Part shown: positions 41,462-50,369 of the stretch, in pieces
Layout: the number at the start of each line of letters is the position of its first letter
Numbering within the stretch: the first letter of the stretch is position 1
DNA from: JAJYTL01 sp046705265
Lineage (GTDB): Bacteria; Pseudomonadota; Alphaproteobacteria; Ferrovibrionales; Ferrovibrionaceae
Length of the DNA: 53,390 nt
NCBI GenBank assembly: GCA_046705265.1
Contig: JBJKQL010000063.1
Coordinates: 1 to 53,390 of the forward strand
Direction: 5' to 3'
Position numbers and translations under genes: made by a program
Notes under the pieces: model-generated
What the model saw: the letters and a program-made list of their open reading frames with translations, nothing else
Database searches by the model: none
Told to the model about the DNA's origin: nothing

Positions 41462-41475
41462 CTGACATGGATCAA
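41462..41475. promoter_or_regulatory. Near-consensus FNR/FixK-type box CTGACATGGATCAA
   Basis: One mismatch from TTGA-N6-TCAA, centred 145 bases upstream of the cytochrome b561 start at 41614. Confidence 0.45.
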
Positions 41476-41613
41476 TGATTGACCCCTTCTGCTGTGTCAG
41501 CCTCGGCGCAATTCGTCGCACCGGGCCTGCGATGGTCAAGGGCCGTTTTGCGGTGCAGGAACGCTGGCAACCCAGTATCGGCAGCCATGGCCGGATAGAT
41601 AGGATGGGGCTGG

Positions 41614-42297
41614 ATGGCCTCACAGGAGAGGAACGGCACCGTCCGGGTCTGGGACCCCTTGGTTCGCTATGGGCACTGGATCCTAGCGACGGCCTTCGCC
41701 ATCACCTTTCTTAGCGGCGAAGAGGAAGCGGGCGGAGCCGACGTGTTGCATGTCTGGGGTGGCTATGTCGTCGGGGCGATAGTGGTGCTGCGGCTGGTCT
41801 GGGGATTCGTCGGCACACCCCACGCGCGTTTTAGCGATTTCTCCTATTCGCCTATCGCGGGGCTGCGCTACCTAGCCGACCTCCCCCGAGGTCATGCCCG
41901 GCGATATCTGGGGCATAGCCCTGCCGGCGCGATTATGGTGTTTCTGCTGCTGGCTTCGCTAGCCGGCACGGTTGCTACAGGGCTCGTCGCCTATGGGGAT
42001 GTCGCCAAAGGCCCGCTTGCCGCAGTCCAGACCCTCGCCGTCAGGTACGCGTTGGCGAATGGAAATGAAATGGTACATACGAGCATAACCACCATTGGCG
42101 GGGCAGAGCAAGGTGAACAGGGAGAGGAAAGCGCGATTGGCGAGTTGCACGACTTGCTCGCCAACATAACTCTCGCGCTTGTCATTCTGCACGTGCTCGG
42201 TGTCGCCACCGCTAGCGTGGCACATCGGGAAAATCTGGTACGCGCCATGATCACTGGATTGAAACGCGCCGAGGACCGGCCGGAAACCAGGCAATGA
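41614..42297 (+). CDS. Cytochrome b561-family membrane cytochrome b
   Basis: 227 residues; ATG 41614 has a GGATGGGG stretch upstream. Four membrane spans: HWILATAFAITFLSG, VVGAIVVLRLVWGFVG, AIMVFLLLASLAGTVATGLV and ANITLALVILHVLGVATA. Haem-ligand His candidates are in VRYGHW (helix 1), LHVWGGY, and the ELHDLLAN and LHVLG region of the last span, as in Ni/Fe-hydrogenase or thiosulfate-reductase b-type subunits. It accepts or delivers electrons at the membrane, usually with a soluble c-type partner; none is adjacent. It lies downstream of a near-consensus FNR box. The loop between the third and fourth spans is Gly/Glu-rich (AEQGEQGEES). Confidence 0.85.
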   Translation: MASQERNGTVRVWDPLVRYGHWILATAFAITFLSGEEEAGGADVLHVWGGYVVGAIVVLRLVWGFVGTPHARFSDFSYSPIAGLRYLADLPRGHARRYLGHSPAGAIMVFLLLASLAGTVATGLVAYGDVAKGPLAAVQTLAVRYALANGNEMVHTSITTIGGAEQGEQGEESAIGELHDLLANITLALVILHVLGVATASVAHRENLVRAMITGLKRAEDRPETRQ

Positions 42298-42992
42298 TTC
42301 AGGCCTGGATGTCATCTCGCTTGCTTCCGTCGGCTCTGCGCGGCTGCCCATCGGTCCCTGGATTAAGGCTGGCCGGTGAATATTGCCGACGTGGAAAGGA
42401 GCAAGGTGGATCAACGTGTCATTATGTTACCGCCGTTGCCGCCGCCGTGACACCTTCCACTTGCGGCTCGCGAAGGGTAGGACGTCCCTCCAGGAAACTT
42501 GTGCCCATCCAAGAGATGATTGACCGGGATCAAGCTGGAAGCGTTGGCCTAGCGTCAAGGGCGGTTGTACGTGTCTGCTGTCGTTTACGAAGGCTCAATG
42601 ACCTTTCTCGAAATTTGGTTATGATAATCGTTTCACACTTCAGGTATGAAACACCAACCAGATGTCGTAACCGGCCGGCGCCACACTGCTGACTCGCGCA
42701 TTCTACGCGCTCCCCGGACGGCAGATTTCCCCGAATACGAATAGCCTGATTACGGCCACTCACAGTAGGTTCATCACAGCGATCACGAAGAAAAGCACCA
42801 TTCACAGCTGCCAACAGCCCGGGCTATATGCTCCGGCTCGGCCCCCATGCGTAGCGTGCCAATCCCGCCATCGCGCCAGCGGGTGAAGAGGAATACCAAG
42901 GCCGATCGGCAGTGGCGCGCATCGAGGGACTGACGCTCAAGCAGATATCGTCGCAAACCACCTTAGAAACAAATCCGACGATGGAGGTGCTG
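42298..42992. other. Intergenic stretch with one FNR-type box
   Basis: About 700 bases between the cytochrome and the carboxypeptidase. The frames seen are short and lack ribosome sites. The exact box at 42520 lies 467 bases before the next gene start, so it may serve an unannotated small transcript. Confidence 0.4.
42520..42533. promoter_or_regulatory. FNR/FixK-type box TTGACCGGGATCAA
   Basis: Exact TTGA-N6-TCAA match. On the plus side a -41.5 site would give a start near 42568 and a leader of over 400 bases before the carboxypeptidase; nothing is assigned on the minus side. Confidence 0.6.
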
Positions 42993-44525
42993 ATGAGTTT
43001 CGTGCAACGCTGTGTGGCCGTGGCGGTAGCGGCGTTCTGGGTGTACGGCATAACCGTTGCGGCTGCGGCGCAAGGCGTCGCGCCGAACAAGAGCCATCAT
43101 GCTTCTGCGGCGAAGCACACGCTCGCGGCGACCGGCGCAGCGGCACATCCCTTGCCGCCGAATTCGGTAACGAAGCACACGATTTCCCTCCCCGGCCGCA
43201 CGCTCTTCTTTACCGCGACCGCGGGCAGCATCATGCTCCATAATGGCAAAGACAAGGCGCTGGCGGACATCGCCTATGTCGCCTATCGCCGCGACCAGGA
43301 AAAGCCAGCCACGCGGCCTGTGACCTTCGTCTTCAATGGCGGGCCGGGCGCCTCCTCGGCTTGGCTACAGCTTGGCGCAATGGGGCCATGGCGGCTGCCG
43401 ATGCCGGGTGGCAAAACCTATCCTTCCTCACCGCCGCGGCTTGTTGGCAATGCCGACACCTGGCTCGATTTCACTGATCTCGTTTTCGTTGACCCGCCGG
43501 GAACGGGCTATAGCAAGATCGTCGTACCGGACGACGCAGCGCACAAGGAGCTGTGGTCGGTCACAGGCGATGTCGATGCCCTTTCCGTGTTCATCCGCCG
43601 CTGGCTTGTCGCCAATGGCCGCATAGCCTCCCCGAAGTTTATTGTCGGCGAAAGCTACGGCGGGTTCCGCGCGCCACTTCTCTCAGAGAAACTCGCGCGC
43701 GACGAAAATATCGGTATCACCGGCCTCGTGCTGATCTCGCCAGCACTCGACCTCAGCACGATGCGCGACCCAAACGCACCTTTCACCTGGGCAATCCGTC
43801 TACCCTCCTATGATGCCGTACGGCTGGAGCAAAAGGGCCCGGTGACGAGGGCCGATCTCGCCGGGGTCGAGGCCTATGCCAGCGGCCAATATATTCAAGA
43901 CTTCCTCCGCGGCCCCGGCGATAAGGCAGCCGTGGCACGGATGGCAACGCATGTCGCTCGGGTCACCGGGCTCGACCCGGCGCTCGTCCTGCGGCTTGGT
44001 GGGCGGGTCGGGATGGATACTTTCGTGCGCGCCTTCTATCGCGGAGAAGGCAAAATCGGCTCCGCCTATGATCCGACCATCACGGCCTATGACCCGAACC
44101 CCTTCGCCCATCATGAGGAGTGGCTCGATCCGGTGCTGCCTGGCTTCAGGGCGCCCTTGGCAAGCGCGATGGTCGACCTTTATCGCAACCGGCTCGGCTG
44201 GAAACTCTCGGCACCGTATCACATTCTCAACGACAAGATTGCCGAGCAATGGAACTGGGGAAGAACGATTCATCGTGTCACTGCCCTCCGTGCGCTGCGG
44301 CGGATGCTGGCGCTCGATCCTCACTTTCGGGTGCTGGTGACCGGGGGATTGATGGATCTGGTCGTGCCCTATTTCGGCAATGCCCTGCTGCTGCGCCAGA
44401 TCCCGGAATATGGCGCGACGCAACGGCTGTTCTTCAAAACCTATCCCGGCGGCCACATGTTCTATGACCGCGGCGCCTCTCGCGCGGCGCTGCGCGCCGA
44501 TGCGGAGCGGCTGATCTATCGCTGA
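42993..44525 (+). CDS. Secreted S10-family serine carboxypeptidase
   Basis: 510 residues from ATG 42993, which has GGAGG eight bases upstream; ATG 42981 and the longer frame are less likely. Signal peptide: CVAVAVAAFWVYGITVAAAA. The alpha/beta-hydrolase fold of S10 peptidases is clear: oxyanion region FNGGPGASSAWLQLGAMGP, DPPGTGYS, nucleophile Ser221 in VGESYGGFRAP, Asp in GLMDLVVPYFGN and His in PGGHMFYDR near the end. Unlike eukaryotic S10 enzymes this bacterial form has few Cys. It removes C-terminal residues from peptides in the periplasm or outside. Single gene, no operon partner. Confidence 0.88.
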   Translation: MSFVQRCVAVAVAAFWVYGITVAAAAQGVAPNKSHHASAAKHTLAATGAAAHPLPPNSVTKHTISLPGRTLFFTATAGSIMLHNGKDKALADIAYVAYRRDQEKPATRPVTFVFNGGPGASSAWLQLGAMGPWRLPMPGGKTYPSSPPRLVGNADTWLDFTDLVFVDPPGTGYSKIVVPDDAAHKELWSVTGDVDALSVFIRRWLVANGRIASPKFIVGESYGGFRAPLLSEKLARDENIGITGLVLISPALDLSTMRDPNAPFTWAIRLPSYDAVRLEQKGPVTRADLAGVEAYASGQYIQDFLRGPGDKAAVARMATHVARVTGLDPALVLRLGGRVGMDTFVRAFYRGEGKIGSAYDPTITAYDPNPFAHHEEWLDPVLPGFRAPLASAMVDLYRNRLGWKLSAPYHILNDKIAEQWNWGRTIHRVTALRALRRMLALDPHFRVLVTGGLMDLVVPYFGNALLLRQIPEYGATQRLFFKTYPGGHMFYDRGASRAALRADAERLIYR

Positions 44526-44887
44526 CGCCGGTCAGCTATCGGTCATCGGCTCGGGGCACGTCAGATAAAGGCGACCCGCAGGGATGTCCGCTTCGTGCCG
44601 TAGAGCACACTCTATTCCCACCTCCCCATCCAGCCACTTTAGAAGGTATTGCACTGGCCTGTCGAACTCCCCCCTTTGGGATCATTGACGCCAATGTGAA
44701 GAAGCAGCGATCTCGTGTGCCATACGAAGCTGCCGCTTTACAGCAAGTCCCGCCGCTAAGGTCGACAGCCCGGCATATCCGCCGCAATGCGCGGTATCGG
44801 AGGAACACCAACTCGGATGCCAAGGGGACCATCGATCTTTCCAATTCGCAGCCTCTCAACAGACCGCATTACATGGTTTTGTGCAGT
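44526..44887. other. Intergenic stretch
   Basis: About 360 bases. The frame leading into the ArsR remnant is open from 44696, but its first 64 codons are not protein-like (RSTARHIRRNARYRRNTN). No box or terminator was seen. Confidence 0.35.
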
Positions 44888-45295
44888 ATGAGCTATGGAT
44901 ATGAAGCCCCCTGCGCAGCTCTTGCGTGCTGCCGTTTTTGCGCCGCCACAGGAGAACTGCTTGCCGAGCGGAAATTGCTGACCTCAGACGAGGCAGCGGC
45001 ATTCGGCCGCGTGTTCAAGCTTCTCGGCGACGATACCCGGCTTCGTCTCCTGCGTGCATTTGAGCGTGCCGGCGAACTCTCGGTGCAGGCACTTGCCAAG
45101 ATGATCGAGGTGCCACCGCAAGCCGTATCCAACCAACTTCAATCGCTGCTCGACCGCGGCATTCTTTCCGCATGACGGGAAGGTAATGTCATTTGGTACC
45201 GAATTGTCGATCCCTGTCTACCAGCTCCAGTAGAGCCGAAGCTTGGCCTCTGCATTACTCAAGTATCCAGAGAAGGAAGGGATCGGACGAGGTGA
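44888..45295 (+). pseudogene. ArsR-family metal-responsive repressor interrupted by a TGA codon
   Basis: From ATG 44888 the frame gives a Cys-rich N-terminus (APCAALACCRFCAATGELLA) and a winged-helix domain (AFGRVFKLLGDDTRLRLLRA, LAKMIEVPPQAVSNQLQSLL, DRGILSA). TGA at 45173-45175 then cuts the wing. The same frame goes on REGNVIWYRIVDPCLPA, which is exactly the expected second wing strand and C-terminal helix start with a Cys, so a CGA Arg codon probably became TGA. Translation would give a 95-residue protein lacking the dimer helix. The Cys clusters resemble CadC/CmtR-type soft-metal sensors. No metal efflux gene is adjacent. Confidence 0.75.
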
Positions 45296-45737
45296 GCGAG
45301 AGAGCGGAGCTGACTTGCGCGACCAGTGGAGATGAGCTGCTGGAGATTGGCCAAATCTTCCGCGGTAACGCTTTTCACGAATTCGGTACCGCATGGGGGC
45401 TTGCATCTTTTCAGCTCAGCCGCAGACACGCAGGCCAGGAAACGGAGAGCTTACGTCGAATACCCTATGGTTCCTTCGCAGTAACAGCTCTCCTCGGGTT
45501 GCGGCAACGCGAGTGCAGAGCAACAACGTCTGGGTCAGAGAATCTACAAGACTGGTAGAACCGCATCCGACGGACTCATATGTATCTACGAGGCTCGGCG
45601 GCCTAGGCCCAGGTGCTTGCAGTCCAGGGCCAGCCTCGGCGGTGGGTGACAAACCGCGGGATCGCGGAACCACTGCACCGGTATTGTGGGCCGATTACGG
45701 TGAAATCCCTACCCGCGAACCGTCTTCGACTCTTCCA
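45296..45737. other. Unassigned stretch
   Basis: About 440 bases after the ArsR remnant. Several overlapping frames on both strands have no recognised motif or ribosome site. No regulatory box was seen. Confidence 0.35.
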
Positions 45738-46160
45738 TCAGTTCCGGCTGATCGCCTCGGCCGCGAAGGCGAGACGAAGTGCGCACGTCGCGTAGTCTTT
45801 CTGGTCCTCCGGCCGCTCGGAGGCGACGGCTTCTTCCCGACATAACCGCGATTCCTCGCGCAGGTCTTCGGCGGAAAATGGATGGTCGCCTAACGACATT
45901 CTCGCGGAGGCGAGCGTGGCGCGGCTGCGAGCGACAACGCTATTCATTTCCGCAATAATTTCCCTTGAATGGCTTTGCCACAAGTCTAGGGCTAAGGCTT
46001 GTTCCCTGTGCTTCACCAACTCCAGTTCGATTTCGGCCGCAATGGCCGTCAAGCGGGCACCGGCTGGATCATTAGACAGAAGCTCACCCAATTTGCGGTA
46101 ACGCTCCATCCGTGTATTAAGCTTCCACAGAGCGCGATTAGGTTGCATGACGTCGGACAT
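45738..46160 (-). CDS. Small helical cytoplasmic protein of unknown function
   Basis: 140 residues; GGGGAG sits eight bases before ATG 46160. The chain is almost entirely helix-forming and charged: WKLNTRMERYRKLGELLSND, TAIAAEIELELVKHREQALA, AEMNSVVARSRATL. It ends with a segment (LREESRLCREEAVASERPED, then YATCALRLAFAAEAI) that resembles short repeats found in alphaproteobacterial stress proteins. It has no signal peptide or membrane span and two Cys. It is convergent with nothing and lies 56 bases past the stop of the CheB-CheR-PAS protein gene on the same strand, so the two may share a transcript. Function unknown. Confidence 0.7.
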   Translation of the reverse strand: MSDVMQPNRALWKLNTRMERYRKLGELLSNDPAGARLTAIAAEIELELVKHREQALALDLWQSHSREIIAEMNSVVARSRATLASARMSLGDHPFSAEDLREESRLCREEAVASERPEDQKDYATCALRLAFAAEAISRN

Positions 46161-46216
46161 CGAAACTCCCCGGATTGGAAGCCCTCTATATTTTTTGCAT
46201 ATCTAGGGAAGGTCAA

Positions 46217-49200
46217 TCAAGTCTTCTCTGCCGGCGCCTGTTGCTTAGAAGGCACGCCGATCTTGATCGACACTGTATAGCCGTCGGGCTCGGTGACGCA
46301 TGTCACCTTGGCTCCGGGGATCGCGCGCTCAATGAGCGAGCTGCCCATCGCAACGCCCCCTGCTTTTGTCGTTCCTTCATTCCGTTCGCGCCACTCGAGC
46401 GTCAGATTCAGACCCTCCGCCGTTGATGCCAAGTTCCAATGTAGCGCCACCATCCCGCCATCCGGTCCGAAGGTGCCGCGATTTACCGCAACGGCCGCAA
46501 GCTCGTGCAACGCGAGCCCGACCTGCATCGCCACCTCCGCGGGCAGCGAGAGAGGCTCGCCCTCGGCCACGAAGCGCTTGTGGCCTGCCGCTGCATATGG
46601 CTCGATCAGACGCTGCGCCAACGCCGCGAGGTCGGCCTCCTTCCTGCCGAAATCCAGTAGGTCGTATGCCGCCGCAAGGGCGGTGAGCCGCGCATCGAAC
46701 CGCTGCACGGCGTCTTCCTCCCGGCCCTCGCGAAGGGTCTCGTCCGCGATCGCCCGCATCACACCAAAAATAGCCTTCGGCTGGTCGGTCAACGACCCGA
46801 GCAACAACCTTCGGAGTTCGTTCGCGCGTTTGCGCTCGGTGATATCGCGCGTGCTCTCGAGCACGAGCTGCCTGCTGTCGACCTTCTCAAGCTGCAGCCT
46901 GCTCTCGAAGGTCAGCTCACGCCCGTCCTTCGTCCTTTGCGTGAGCACTCCGAGCCAGCTGCCGCGCTGTATCAGATTCGCCTTCAACTCCGCGAAGCTG
47001 GAACCGGGCACAGTGGTCGCGAGAAGCTCCTCCTCGTGCTTTCCCAAAGCTTCCTCGGGCGTATAGCCATAAAGCTCCTCGCTGCCGCGATTCCACTCGA
47101 CGATACCGCCGTCAAGCTCCCAGACGAAGACTGGATCGCGTGACAGTTCCGTCATCCGCCGTTGCTGGGTAAGTCTCCGTTCGCTTTCATGCAGCGCATG
47201 CTCGGTCTGCCGACGCTCGGTAATATCGATGAAGGTCGCGACGACACCATCGATCTTGTTGTCCGTCGTACGATAGGGCCTTAGGCGCACATCGTACCAC
47301 TTGCCAGCACGGCTGCGCACATCGTGCCGGATCGTCGACAGGTCTGCCAGCACCGCCCGGGCGTCCTTGATCAGGTCATCATATTCAAGCTGATTCACAA
47401 AATCCGTGATCGGCCGGCCCTCGTCGCCCGGCGTGATGCTGAAAAGGTCGGTGACCCGATCCGTGAAGCGCTTGATCCGAAAGCTGGAATCGAGAAAGAG
47501 CGTGCCGAATTCACTGGCCGCCATCAGGTTTTGCAGATCGCTATTCGCACGCGAAACCGCCTCCAGCTTCATTTTGAGCTCGCTGTTGACGGTTTGCAGC
47601 TCCTCGTTGATCGACTGAAGTTCCTCCTTGCTCGTCTCGAGCTCCTCAGACGTCGAGCGGTACTCCTCGTTGATCGATTGCAACTCCTCGTTAGCCGCGC
47701 GCAACTCCTCGTTCGTCGAGTCCGATTCCTCCCGCACTGTCTTGAGGCGCGATTGGGTAAGGTCCAACTCCTGTTGGAGCCGACGCACCGTATCGCCGGT
47801 TGCCGCTTCCTGACCGGCGGCCTCGCTCGTCTCCTCGATGGCCTCGCCCTCGACAAACATGCAGACGGCATGCTGCGGCGGCGTCTCTTTACGGCTCGAC
47901 ACCGGCTTGACCCAGACATAAACACGGTGCGGAGCACCATTGAACTGAACCAGGATCGGCATGGTCAGTGTCTCGTGGCGCCGGTCAAAGGCGCGGTTCA
48001 GCGCGGACCGCAATTCAAATCGTATTTCCGGCCTGACCAGATCGACGACGTCGCCGCTTAGCGTTCCGCCGGCCGGCTGCATGAAGCGGCCGACACTCTC
48101 CGACATATGGACGACGCGGTGAGCGTCATCCACCAGAATGCTCGGTGGCGCAAGAATTTCGAGTGCTTGCCGATGAACAGTGGCTTCGTTCTCTGTTCTC
48201 AAGGGTACGGGTTGCACCCCGCGCCCGGCAACAAACTCTCCCCTGCCATTCACTGCGAGCAGCCGCGGCGGCAGCCGCCGCCGCTCTCCTGGAATCGTCG
48301 TCGACTGATATATCCGTGCGCCGCGGTCCACGATATGAAAGACTCCAGGAGGATCTTCCGCACTCTCGGACGTCCCGAGAAAAAGGTAGCCGCCAGGGTT
48401 CAGGGCATAATCGAACGTGCTAATGATTTGCCGCTGCAGCCCTCGGTCGAGATAAATGAGAACGTTGCGGCAAGAGATGAGATCGATCCGGGAAAACGGT
48501 GGGTCCTTGAGAAGATCGTGATTCGCAAACAGTACGATATCGCGTAGCTCCGGCCGGACATGGAAGACATCGCCTTCGCGCCGAAAGTACCGGAGAATCC
48601 GGTCCTCGCTCACATCAGCCTCAATCGTGGCCGGAAACCGTCCCTCCCGGCCGATCGCCAATGCCCGGTCGTCGATATCCGATGCGAAGACTTGCAAGCC
48701 CGGCCTGGCGTCACGCCGCGCCGCTTCTTCGAGCAAGAGAATTGCGATCGAATACGCCTCTTCGCCGCTCGCGCAGCCTGGCACCCAGATTCGCACCGAA
48801 TCGCTCGCCTCCTTGCCATCGAACAGCGGCGGTATCACTTGCTTGGCGAGCTGCTCAAACGCTTGCCTGTCGCGAAAGTAACTCGTCACCGAGATCAGAA
48901 GATCGCCAAGTAGTGCCTGCGGCTCCTCGCTCCTATTGCGCAATACGTCGTAATATTCCGCAAGTTTGACCGCCCGCGTTATTTGCATGCGCCGCGCAAT
49001 CCGGCGCAGGACCGTGGAGCGCTTGTATCCGGTAAAATCATGGCCGGTGCGGACTCGCAGAAGGGCAAGAATGCGATTCAATAACTCCTCGTCGGTCTCC
49101 GCGATGGAAACTCTCTCTCTCAAACCCAGCAGTTCGGCCAACTTCGGACCAAGATCGCGGAGGGGAAGCACGAAATCCACTACCCCTGTCGCGATCGCGT

Positions 49201-49723
49201 TGCGCGGCATCGAGGGATACTCGGCTTCCGACGGGTCCTGAACTAGAACAATGCCGCCCGCTTCCTTCAACGCGCGCACGCCAAGAGTACCGTCCGAGCC
49301 AGCTCCGGTCAGGATGACGGCAAACCCTTCGCCGTGATCGGCGAGAGAACGGAAGAAGAGGTCGATGGGTGCGCGGTGACCGCGTGGCTGATCGAACGCG
49401 GCGGCGGAGATTTCGTGATCCGTTATTTGTAGGCGCCGGTCAGGCGGGATCACGTACACCGTGTCGGCAGCCAGAGACTCCTCTTTGCCGACCTGCACCA
49501 CAGGCATCGTGGTTGCCGTGGCGAGGATGCGGGACAGCTCGCTATGGCCCTGCGGATCGAGATGCACCACCACGACGAAAGCGGCACCGGTATCCTGAGG
49601 AAGTGCCTGGAAGAAGGCCATCAACGCCTGAACGCCGCCAGCCGATGCGCCGATGCCTACAATCGGAGGGGGCGCTTGGTCCCCTCGCTTCTCACTCTCA
49701 TCTTTTGCTTCGTCGTCCATCAT
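46217..49723 (-). CDS. CheB-CheR-PAS-PAS protein with degenerate HWE-type histidine kinase end
   Basis: 1168 residues. CheB-like domain (about 20-205; GASAGGVQAL, VVHLDPQGHSE, GAGSDGTLG), CheR-like domain (about 220-480; WVPGCASGEEAYSIA, FASDIDDRALA, LISCRNVLIYLD), a coiled coil (about 650-735; repeated SINEEYRSTSEELETSKEEL), then two PAS domains (740-860, 875-995; VFVWELDGGIVEWNRGSEEL). The C-terminus aligns with HWE kinases (LRRLLLGSLTDQPKAIFGVM, LEWRERNE, SSLIERAIPGA). However, the phospho-acceptor His of the LNHRVKN motif is Asp980 (SLTDQPKA), and the N-box Asn of HELATNA is lost (HELAAVAVN). It is therefore probably a pseudokinase that signals through another mechanism. The ribosome site is weak. 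No partner regulator lies next to it. Confidence 0.88.
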   Translation of the reverse strand: MMDDEAKDESEKRGDQAPPPIVGIGASAGGVQALMAFFQALPQDTGAAFVVVVHLDPQGHSELSRILATATTMPVVQVGKEESLAADTVYVIPPDRRLQITDHEISAAAFDQPRGHRAPIDLFFRSLADHGEGFAVILTGAGSDGTLGVRALKEAGGIVLVQDPSEAEYPSMPRNAIATGVVDFVLPLRDLGPKLAELLGLRERVSIAETDEELLNRILALLRVRTGHDFTGYKRSTVLRRIARRMQITRAVKLAEYYDVLRNRSEEPQALLGDLLISVTSYFRDRQAFEQLAKQVIPPLFDGKEASDSVRIWVPGCASGEEAYSIAILLLEEAARRDARPGLQVFASDIDDRALAIGREGRFPATIEADVSEDRILRYFRREGDVFHVRPELRDIVLFANHDLLKDPPFSRIDLISCRNVLIYLDRGLQRQIISTFDYALNPGGYLFLGTSESAEDPPGVFHIVDRGARIYQSTTIPGERRRLPPRLLAVNGRGEFVAGRGVQPVPLRTENEATVHRQALEILAPPSILVDDAHRVVHMSESVGRFMQPAGGTLSGDVVDLVRPEIRFELRSALNRAFDRRHETLTMPILVQFNGAPHRVYVWVKPVSSRKETPPQHAVCMFVEGEAIEETSEAAGQEAATGDTVRRLQQELDLTQSRLKTVREESDSTNEELRAANEELQSINEEYRSTSEELETSKEELQSINEELQTVNSELKMKLEAVSRANSDLQNLMAASEFGTLFLDSSFRIKRFTDRVTDLFSITPGDEGRPITDFVNQLEYDDLIKDARAVLADLSTIRHDVRSRAGKWYDVRLRPYRTTDNKIDGVVATFIDITERRQTEHALHESERRLTQQRRMTELSRDPVFVWELDGGIVEWNRGSEELYGYTPEEALGKHEEELLATTVPGSSFAELKANLIQRGSWLGVLTQRTKDGRELTFESRLQLEKVDSRQLVLESTRDITERKRANELRRLLLGSLTDQPKAIFGVMRAIADETLREGREEDAVQRFDARLTALAAAYDLLDFGRKEADLAALAQRLIEPYAAAGHKRFVAEGEPLSLPAEVAMQVGLALHELAAVAVNRGTFGPDGGMVALHWNLASTAEGLNLTLEWRERNEGTTKAGGVAMGSSLIERAIPGAKVTCVTEPDGYTVSIKIGVPSKQQAPAEKT

Positions 49724-50369
49724 CGTTCTCGCTATTGGATCGCGTTGTCACCCCCGGCAGCGGTTGCCATGAAACCAGGGAATTAAGAAAACCGGCGCGA
49801 CCGAGAATATTACCTTATTTTATCGATTAGCGGCCCCGTCGATAGATTATTTTCACGAATTCTCCTATGGTGGGGCTCGTGTAATGTGAGGTTCCGCGTC
49901 GACAACATCGATGTCGCGCCCATGCGGCCAGTGCCGCGTTCAGTGCCCTTCAATTGAGACGCCGGAAACTCCTGCGATACGATGAGCACGCTGCACCGCG
50001 AAATGTATTAGTCGATGTCGTCGAGCCGCCCGGGCATGAATCCAAGCTTGCAGTCCTCGGCGACCACTCTCTACTGTGACGACCGAACGAACGGGTAATC
50101 GCTCTCAGCGCAAAGCCCATGCGCAGCTGCGCCAGGTTTTTCTCGCATACGAAAATTTCGACCGCGGACCTCGCCGTCTTCCCGCACCGCTGCGATGCTA
50201 CCGCATTGTAAAATTCTACCAAAGGCTGTTGGATCGAGTCGGTTAGCTGAAAAGCGGTACGGGAACGCCTGATCGGCAATACGACGGGCCCAGCGACTGC
50301 CTTCCTGATACCCTGATCCATTGTTACAAGGACGTGGTTTTTGCAGTCGCGGCGCGCACGGAGGAGAAT
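49724..50369. other. Unassigned stretch upstream of the S-adenosylmethionine synthetase
   Basis: About 650 bases. Both strands show moderately protein-like short frames (minus: IQQPLVEFYNAVASQRCG at about 50240; plus: AQLRQVFLAYENFDRGPRRL at about 50130). Neither has a start with a ribosome site, and they overlap, so at most one is real. No FNR-type box seen. Confidence 0.35.

Noticed and set aside
4600..45175. TGA read as Trp or as a recoded codon, because HlyD, ArsR and IS630 remnants all carry in-frame TGA
   Set aside because: Many intact genes here end normally in TGA, the three sites fall in otherwise damaged genes with frameshifts or other stops, and the ArsR site replaces Arg rather than Trp. 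Ordinary decay explains them.
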